Source of the DNA: CAYLUN01 sp964386865
GTDB lineage: Bacteria; Verrucomicrobiota; Kiritimatiellia; RFP12; UBA1067
Length of the DNA stretch: 9,706 nucleotides
Direction of reading: 5' to 3'
NCBI GenBank assembly: GCA_964386865.1
Contig: CAYLUN010000152.1
Span: 1 to 9,706 of the forward strand
In this document: positions 1 through 6,800 of the stretch, one piece after another
Position numbering within the stretch: the first letter of the stretch is position 1
How the letters are laid out: each line of letters begins with the position of its first letter
Translations under genes and position numbers: made by a program
Notes under the pieces: model-generated
Databases searched by the model: none
Seen by the model: the letters and a program-made list of their open reading frames with translations, nothing else
What the model was told of the DNA's origin: nothing

Positions 1-800
1 TTGGTGGTCGGCAGCAGGTAGAGCGTGACGTTGGCGTCCGTATCGCTGGAGAAGAGCGTGTGCGCGGGCGGCTCGTTGGCGGCCTGAGAGAAGACCGCCG
101 TCTCCCACGTGTTGGAACTCGCGCTCTTCGACCGGGGCAGCCGGTAGGTGCGGCCCGGCGCCGAGAGGAAGGAGAGCGCGAAAGTGCCGTTTTCCAGCGC
201 GCGGAACTGGGATATCCTGAGATAATCGCCCTTCTCCACCGGGTTCGTGCCCGCCTCAAACTCCTGGCGGTTGGTAAAGCCGTCGCCGTCGAAGTCGTCA
301 CCGGGCTTGATATCCTCCAGGCCCGATCCCAAGCCGGCCGCGTCATAGTAATACATCAGCAGCTCCTCGTACTCGTCGGGCAGCCCGTCCCCTTCCGCGT
401 CGGAGCCGACAATCAGATCGCAGCACAGGGTGCCCGCCGGTTTCACCACCGTGGGAGCCACACCGCCGGACGCCACCGCGTGCATCTGTCCGTCGTAGTA
501 GACCTCGAACGTGATCGGGTCGCCGACCGCGCCACGGCCCGCCAGCTTCCCGCTGGCCATGGGGATCTGGACGCGGTAGTTCAGGGTCGGGTAAATCCCC
601 GACTTCACGCTGCACCGGTTCACCTCCACGCCCTTGACCTTGACGATCACCGTGGCCGCGTCGCTGCTTGCAAAGGCACGCCCGTTCCAGTTGCGCACCT
701 TACCGTAAACCGTGAACGGCGGCAGCGGCACAATAACCGCCGCCTGAACCGAGGCGGCCATGACAGCCAGCAGCCCCAAGCATTGTGTGATCTTTTTCAT
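1..800 (-). CDS. Secreted TSP3-repeat protein, truncated by the window edge
   Basis: ATG at 800 opens a frame with no stop for 266 codons to the left edge, so the C-terminus is missing. Residues 1-20 (MKKITQCLGLLAVMAASVQA) form a typical Sec signal peptide with cleavage after VQA. Residues 27-130 look like a beta-sandwich beginning FTVYGKVRNWNG. Residues 134-145 (DAEGDGLPDEYE) and 169-187 (DFDGDGFTNRQEFEAGTNP) are bacterial TSP3/EF-hand-like calcium loops. Residues 193-235 carry the beta segment with PGRTYRL and a following Trp that often follows TSP3 repeats in PVC-group secreted proteins. It starts 24 bases after the giant gene's stop, on the same strand and with its own ribosome binding site, so co-transcription is likely. 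Probably an extracellular or surface structural partner; no enzymatic motif is visible. An antisense open frame covers the same DNA but lacks support. Confidence 0.9.
   Translation of the reverse strand, partial: MKKITQCLGLLAVMAASVQAAVIVPLPPFTVYGKVRNWNGRAFASSDAATVIVKVKGVEVNRCSVKSGIYPTLNYRVQIPMASGKLAGRGAVGDPITFEVYYDGQMHAVASGGVAPTVVKPAGTLCCDLIVGSDAEGDGLPDEYEELLMYYYDAAGLGSGLEDIKPGDDFDGDGFTNRQEFEAGTNPVEKGDYLRISQFRALENGTFALSFLSAPGRTYRLPRSKSASSNTWETAVFSQAANEPPAHTLFSSDTDANVTLYLLPTT
240..401 (-). other. TSP3-type calcium-binding segment of the downstream protein (residues 134-187)
   Basis: Two acidic loops: D134-x-E136-x-D138-G-L-P-D142-x-Y-E, and D169-x-D171-x-D173-G-x-T-N-x-x-E180-F-x-x-G-T-N-P. 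This is the bacterial TSP3 pattern, usually an extracellular, calcium-rigidified linker. The two loops are separated by about 25 residues containing a Tyr-rich MYYYDAAG stretch. Confidence 0.8.
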
Positions 801-804
801 GCGT

Positions 805-810
805 TCCTCT
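805..810 (-). promoter_or_regulatory. Ribosome binding site of the TSP3-repeat gene
   Basis: The minus strand reads AGAGGA four bases before the ATG at 800. It lies in the 24-base gap after the upstream TGA. It supports the chosen start, and the presence of a signal peptide directly after this ATG agrees. The gap contains no hairpin or promoter-like sequence, which fits read-through from the giant gene. Confidence 0.65.
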
Positions 811-824
811 TTGCCTTTGACCGA

Positions 825-3800
825 TCAGTTGCCGGAGTTGGAGTAGGTTTCAAACCCGATCAGGATGTCCAGAATGCCGGGCTGCTCCAGCTTGCCGTCC
901 CGGTTGAGGTCCGCGCCCTTGATCAGCGCGTCGAGCGCGAAGTCACGGTTCGCGTGGAGCGTGCCCGCCGGGATGATCAGCAGCCAGCGGGTGTTCCAGA
1001 CCGAGCGCCCCACGAGCCGCGTGTTGGAGAGCATCGCCTCGTCTGACCCGCTCTGGTCGGGATACGCCCGCAGCGAGGGGTAGCGCCGGAGCGAGGCCAG
1101 CGGGTCGCCGCCGCCGGTGTAGGCGTTGTAGATCGCGGTCCAGTCGGGCTCGTCCAGCGCGGAGTCGCCCAGCGGGAAGGGCAGCGGCACCACCTGGTCC
1201 ACTACGTTGTACGCCAGCAGGTCATCGCCCCCGCTGCCCGGCGAGCGCAGCACGTCGTGGCCCGCAGGGACCAGGTAGACGCGCGGCGTGGCCGCGAGCG
1301 CCACCACGCCGTTGCTGGCCTGGTTGTAGCCGATGAACCGGACCCCGGCCTTGCGGATCTTGGTGGCGTAGTACGACGAGTCGAATGCATGGTCGTTGCC
1401 GGTCAGCGGCAGGCCGAAGACGTTCTTGGCAAAGTCGATGCTGGTGGAGAACGGGATCACCAGGCCCGGCTCCTGCGGCAGCAACCCCGTCGAACTCTCG
1501 AAGGGCAGGCAGAAGCGCCGGAACTCGGGCAGGTCCAGCAGGTTGTCCACCCGGAACGAGGAGAGCTTGTCCTGCCAGGCCTTGGCGGCGTCGGGGATGT
1601 CCGTCCGGAGGCGGAAGCACTCCGAGCGCAGCGACAGCCAGTTGTTCTCGACCTGCGGGTTGTTGATGCCGAGGCGCCCCTTGAGCACCAGCCAGTTGGC
1701 CTTCAGCCGGGCCAGGACGTCCGCCAGGCCGCCGTCGCCGTGCAGCCCGCCGAGCTGCGGCTGGCCGTCCTTCATGAAGCCCAGATTGCGCGCGCCCACG
1801 ATCTCGCAGAAGACCGAGTCGCCGCTGTAGGCGTTGTCCAGCCCGAGCGCGGTCTCGTAGTCGTAGGCCTTGGTGGCGAGGTAGGTGTACTTCTTCGCCA
1901 GGTCAAAGGCATTGCCGTACTTCGCCAGCGCGTCGCTGCGGAAGGTGCGGAAGGCCATGTCCTGGTAGCGGCTGGCCGCGATGCGGTTGACCGCCTGCTT
2001 GCGCAGCGACTCCCGCTTGGAGAGGATCTGCTCGCCCTCGGCCAAAATGGCGTTGTAACTCTCCTGGGCGTTGATCAGCGCGGCGTTGGCCACATCCAGC
2101 GCCAGGGCCGCGTCGTTGGACTCCATCACCGTCTTCTGCGCCTCCAGCGCAAGCGTGGCGGATTCGAAACTGTACTCGGCAGCATCCTTGAGAAGTTCGT
2201 ACAGGGTCTCATTGAATTTTACCCAGTTCTGCGACATGATAAATTCACTTTGTTTGGTTCTTATCAATTCTTTGGACGACGATAGAGGTAGATATTCATT
2301 CAAAGTTAAACTAGCTTGGATTGGGGCACCAATGTCTATACCAACAGCCATGCCCGCAACATAGAAAGACGGAATCGCCTCCTTGGCAGCCTCATTTGCA
2401 ATATCATCGAGCGACAAAAGTTTCTCAGCAGCCAAAAGCAATTTTGAGTCCACCGCATTTTTTTTATATTCGACCATTTCTTTGATTTTCAGAGCCGTGC
2501 CATACGCCTCGATTCCTGCATTCACCCCGATCTTGGATCCGGCCAGGCCCGTCATCGCGACGAAGTGGTCAACCGCCTCATCATAAGCCAACAGCGCCTT
2601 GCGGTATTCCAGGTAGGACTGGATAAAGGTGCCGTACGCGGCCTGGAGGCGGCCCTGGGCGCGGCGGGTGCCGCCGATGGTGTCCGGCTTAAGAACCATG
2701 CCGTTGGAGGCCAGCTTGAACGTCAGATCCATGCGCTCGCGCTCCGGATTGACCAGACCGGCCGCCTTGTACACGACGCTGTGCGCGGTCTCCAGCTCGA
2801 AAGCCTCGAAGCCATAGGACTTCAGATCCATCCACATGTAGTGGTAGAGATCCGGGCCGTCGTAGCCCTGCGGGTAGGTGGCACCCGCGCCGATGTCGGC
2901 GGAGTAGGGATAGCCGAAGATGCCGATAAGCTGGGTGTTGAAGGCCAGCTCTTCGTTGGTCAGATCTTGTTTGGTGTTGCTGGCGTTCTGCGCCTGCTGG
3001 CGCTGCAGCTTGGAGACGCCCTGCGCGCGGTCGAGCAGCGTGGCGGCGTTGGCCAGCGCCTGCTCGGCGCGCGCCTCGATCTGCTCGAAGTGGCTCTTGC
3101 CCGCGGCCAGCTCAGCCGGGTCGATGTCGAACGGGATGGCGCTGCCGGAGAGCCCGAGCGGCGTCAGGCCGGCGTCGGCCTGATCCACGGCGCGCTGCAC
3201 GTCCTTCATAGCCGCGCAGACCTCGGCCAGCGAGCCGACCGAGTCGCGGGTGATGCGCAGGATGCTGTCATCCACAAAAGCGAGCGTGACGCCCGCGGCC
3301 GTCTGCCGCTCCCAGGCCGGATTCTCGGCCCGCCAGGTCGCGCCGCAGGCCTCGTCCGGCAGGTAGGGCCCCTGCGCCGCGTCCGCGAGGAAGCGCTGGT
3401 ACATCAGCAGCCCGTCGGCCGTGGCGCCGACGCCGTCTCGGGCGGCCACGAGCTGACTCGGCGTGCGGACCGTATTCCAGACCCGGAATTCGGAGAGCTT
3501 GCCGGCGAAGGGCACGGGCGAGCTGTTGGGGCCGAGGCAGAGGACCGCGTTGGTCGCGGCCACGATATCCGGCATGACCACGTTGGAGTAGACGCCCTGC
3601 GGCGCGCCGTTCAGGAAGGTCGTCAGGCAGCGCGCCTCGGCGGCGTAGGTGAAGGCCACATGGCTCCACACGCCGACCGCCGGCGTTCCCGCGCACAGGT
3701 TGGTATCCACGCCCGGAACCGGCATGACCAGGCAGCCCGACGGCAGGTCAAGGGCGATGCTGACCCCGGCCGACGCATCGCTGTTGGTGTCGGCCGCACG

Positions 3801-6800
3801 CCAGTCGAAAAGAGTGCAGAGACCCGCGGCACTCGCGAGGGAGGCGTCCGGCCTGACCTTGAACTCGACCGTGAAGTTCCAGTTGAAGTCGACCTTGGCG
3901 GACGGCGCGAGGCAGCTCAGGTGCGTATTGGTGGCAAAGGTGAGGAAGTCGTAGCTTGCGGGATCGACCGCCTGCGGCAGCAGCGAGTTGGCAGCGGCCC
4001 AGTTGTAGAGCGCGGTCAGGCCGGCCCGCGCGCCCCACTCGCCATAGCCGAAGGCGCGGTTGGCGTTCTCGTCGAAGTAGCCCGCCATGGCCGTGCCGCT
4101 GTTCTCGACATACGCCTTCTCGCACGAGCGCCTGACGACTTCCACGCCGGTGCGCGCCATGGCTGCGGCCGACTCGGCGAACTTCTCCTCGTCGTAGTAG
4201 TCGGCGTCCACCACCGCGTCGCCCACCATCAGGGGGGAGATCGACGGCGTGCCCCAGCTAAAGTAGGGATTGCGCAGGAGGCGGTAATAACCGTTGAGCG
4301 CGCTCAGGTAGTGGCCCCAGGCGTCGCCGTGGCCCTGCGGGTAGAGGGCTGCGGCCTGCGGCTGGTCGAGCGTGGCCTCGTTGCCAACAATCTGATAGTT
4401 CATGGCGTAGGCTACTTCGCCGGCGGTGATGCCCTTGGTGAAGTTCCAGTAGAGCCGGTTGAAGGTGGGCGAGAGCTGGAGCGACGGCGCCAGTTGGTCC
4501 GAACGGCCGCGCAGCAGGGCCAGTTCCTCGTCGCGCAGGTTGGGCATCAGGTTGTCGAAGCAGAAGAGCGAGGAGCTCATGGCGCCGTAATCGACATTGC
4601 CCAGCGTGAGGTCCTGGCTGTTGACGTAATCGCTGCCGAAGCCGATGGTCGGGTCCATGGCGTCGGCGTAGGCCTCGTTGCCGAGCAGCATGTACAGGTC
4701 GTTCAGGCGCGTGGCTGCCAGCATGAGCTGCTGGTTGGCGGCCGTGCTGTTGATCCCCAAGGTCAGGCACATCGACTCCGCCTTGTTGAGCACCGTCTGG
4801 TAGAGCTGGATCAGGCCCACGCTGGTCAGGTTGTCCTGGTTGAGCGCCACGTCGCCCTCGTAGGGCGCGCCGGCCTGCTGGATCATGCTCACCTGGGTTT
4901 CCGCCGGGTTGTTGTAGAGGTCCTGCATGCGCTGGGTGAAGGGCGTCACGCCGTTGACCACGCGCTGAACCCAGCCCTCGGCCAGCGTGGGCATGACCCA
5001 GTCGCTCCAGGCGCCGCCGGTCGGGGCGTAGGCGGGGGTGTTGGTGAACGCACGGTAGCGCATCACGTAAAAATTATTGACCATGTCGGCCAGCGTGTCG
5101 CCCTGCTTGCCGATCGTGAAGCGGGTCAGGCCCCTGTCGCGGAGGTAGAGGCGGTACGCGTTTTCATAATCGTACGGCGTGGTGCCGTTGGCATTCGGCT
5201 CGGCGCGCTTCCACTCGAACTCGAAATCGGTGCCTTTTCCGCCAAAGGACTCGGTATAGAGAATGTCGAGCTGTTCGCTGAGCAGGTTGAAGGGGTCTTT
5301 GAGCGGCAGCAGGTGGCCCGTGAAGAGGTTGGTGGAGAGGCTGATGACGTGCATCTGGATGGGGTCGCCCGCGCTCACGCCGAAAACCTTGTTGGTCGTG
5401 TCGTTCTCGATCAGAGTCACAAACCCGCCCGCCCCGGGCCCCATGTGGGTCATGGCGTAATTCACGACGCCGTTCGTGCCGTCTGTGTCGACCTTATGCT
5501 TCGCCATCTCGGCGATGGCATCCACCCAGCGGGCCAGATGTTTCTCGTCGGCACCGACAGCCAGACCGCTCAAAACCGCACGCTCCGCCTCGCTCAGCAC
5601 ATTGAGCTGGAGGTAGCTGAGGCCGCCCGTATGCTCGACCAGCCGGCCAGCCAGCTTGAGGCAATTGGTTTTCGCTGCGGCGGGGTCGAAATAGAAGCGG
5701 TCGCTGACGTTGGGCGGCACGCCCTTAAAATAGGTTTTGCCGTTCTTCAGCAGGATATTGCCCTGCGGGCCGGTGTCAAAGCCGAAGGCCTTGGCAAAGT
5801 CGCCCTCGAAATCTAGCCCCGCCGTCTGTATCACGATGGGGTCGTACAGGGCCACCGCGCCCGCAGTGGGCTGGTAGATGCGCTGGAGGCTCTTGGCGCC
5901 CCAGACCTCGGGCAGCCCCAGAGTCGCTTTCGTCAGCGTCTGGCCAATGTCGATGGCCGGGCTGTTGCTCGGCCAGGCCACGGTCCAGGTCCAGATGTGC
6001 GGCGGGGCGGTGAGCGGCTGCACCTTTCCTGACAGCCAAGGGACGGGCGTATTCGAGGCCGGCTGCGTGGTCAGCGACGGGAAATAGAACCCGTCCTGCA
6101 TCGGGTAATAATTGTGCATCACCAGTTGGGTCGTCAGCCCGTTCGTTCCAGCGCATTTGGCCCAGACCTGGAGCTTGCGGTCTTGATACCCGGCAGACTC
6201 GAGGCTGTTGGTGTGGTTGCTGACGTCCCAGTAGGTGCTTGTGTTCCACGGATCAGGCAGGTAGTCGAGCGGATGCGGGCCGGGCACGAGCGTGCCGGCG
6301 GTCATGGTGTCGGCAAACTCCGTATACAGCAGATTGGTCAGCACCACCTGGTAGACCTGCATCTTCGGACGCCCGGCGTTGACCGGATCCTTGTACTGCA
6401 CCAGCACATAGGCCTCGGAGCTGGACTCTCCGTTGAGGTCGTTGCGCAGCGCGTAGGTCACGTAGCCGCCTTCGCTGGCTTTGACAAACGCGTGCTCCTC
6501 GTTGGGATTGTAGCCGGGCAGCGTGCTGTCGTTCTGGTAGTAGACGAACGGTGCCTCGTCGGCCATCAGCACGCCGGTATCCAGCCGCGGCGACCCCGGC
6601 AGCGCCCAGGCGGCGGCGCTGATCGTCCCCTGGACATGGCCCACCCGGTCATAGGCGAACCGGGCCTCCGAGGTGACGCCGACCTCCGGATTGACGTCGC
6701 CGGCCGCTTCGAACGGATAATAGAGCCGTAACCCGAGTTCCTGTCCCGTCAGCGGCGTCACCATGGACTTGAAGATCTCGCTGCCCGTCCGCGCCACATT

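Larger units (their letters stand above)
2161..2520. other. Low-GC patch inside the giant gene
   Basis: A hand count gives 154 G/C in 360 bases (about 43%), against 42 of 60 in the adjoining 2101-2160 block and 44-46 of 60 in sampled blocks at 1681 and 3001. The frame stays open, but codon choice shifts to AAA, AAT, TTT, ATT, CTA and TTG. The antisense open frames that are otherwise near-continuous break here, because stops in that frame need CTA, TTA or TCA in the sense frame. It encodes residues about 2393-2512. Confidence 0.8.
1776..3296 (-). other. Long helical/coiled-coil region (residues about 2134-2640)
   Basis: The stretch is rich in Ala, Leu, Glu, Lys and Gln and poor in Gly and Pro over long runs, for example HFEQIEARAEQALANAATLL and LALEAQKTVMESNDAALALD. 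The pattern suggests long amphipathic helices, possibly coiled coils. They are interrupted near 2225-2330 by a Gly/Tyr/Pro-rich segment (IFGYPYSADIG, TYPQGYDGPDLYHYMW) and near 2440-2463 by a hydrophobic segment. Secondary structure is judged by eye. No named family is recognised. Confidence 0.6.

Noticed and set aside
801..824. Possible terminator or promoter between the two genes
   Set aside because: Only 24 bases, with no inverted repeat, T-run or -10/-35-like elements; it contains just the ribosome binding site.
876..911. True dockerin (cellulosome) domain at the C-terminus
   Set aside because: Only one loop is present, position 12 is Gly rather than acidic, and no second repeat follows before the stop.
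60..1046. A 328-codon plus-strand open frame over the junction of the two genes
   Set aside because: It crosses the intergenic gap and both genes in antisense. The minus strand has a signal peptide, a ribosome binding site and TSP3 loops in the same DNA.
2161..2520. Low-GC patch as an inserted mobile element or a separate small gene
   Set aside because: The giant reading frame passes through unbroken, no terminal repeats or target duplications are visible, and the encoded sequence continues the helical character of its flanks.
2565..5816. A 1,083-codon plus-strand open frame that could be read as a gene
   Set aside because: It is exactly codon-aligned opposite the giant gene, rich in Arg, Gly, Val, His and Asp with no domain, signal peptide or hydrophobic pattern, whereas the minus strand shows clear LamG domains. 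It is a by-product of high GC3.
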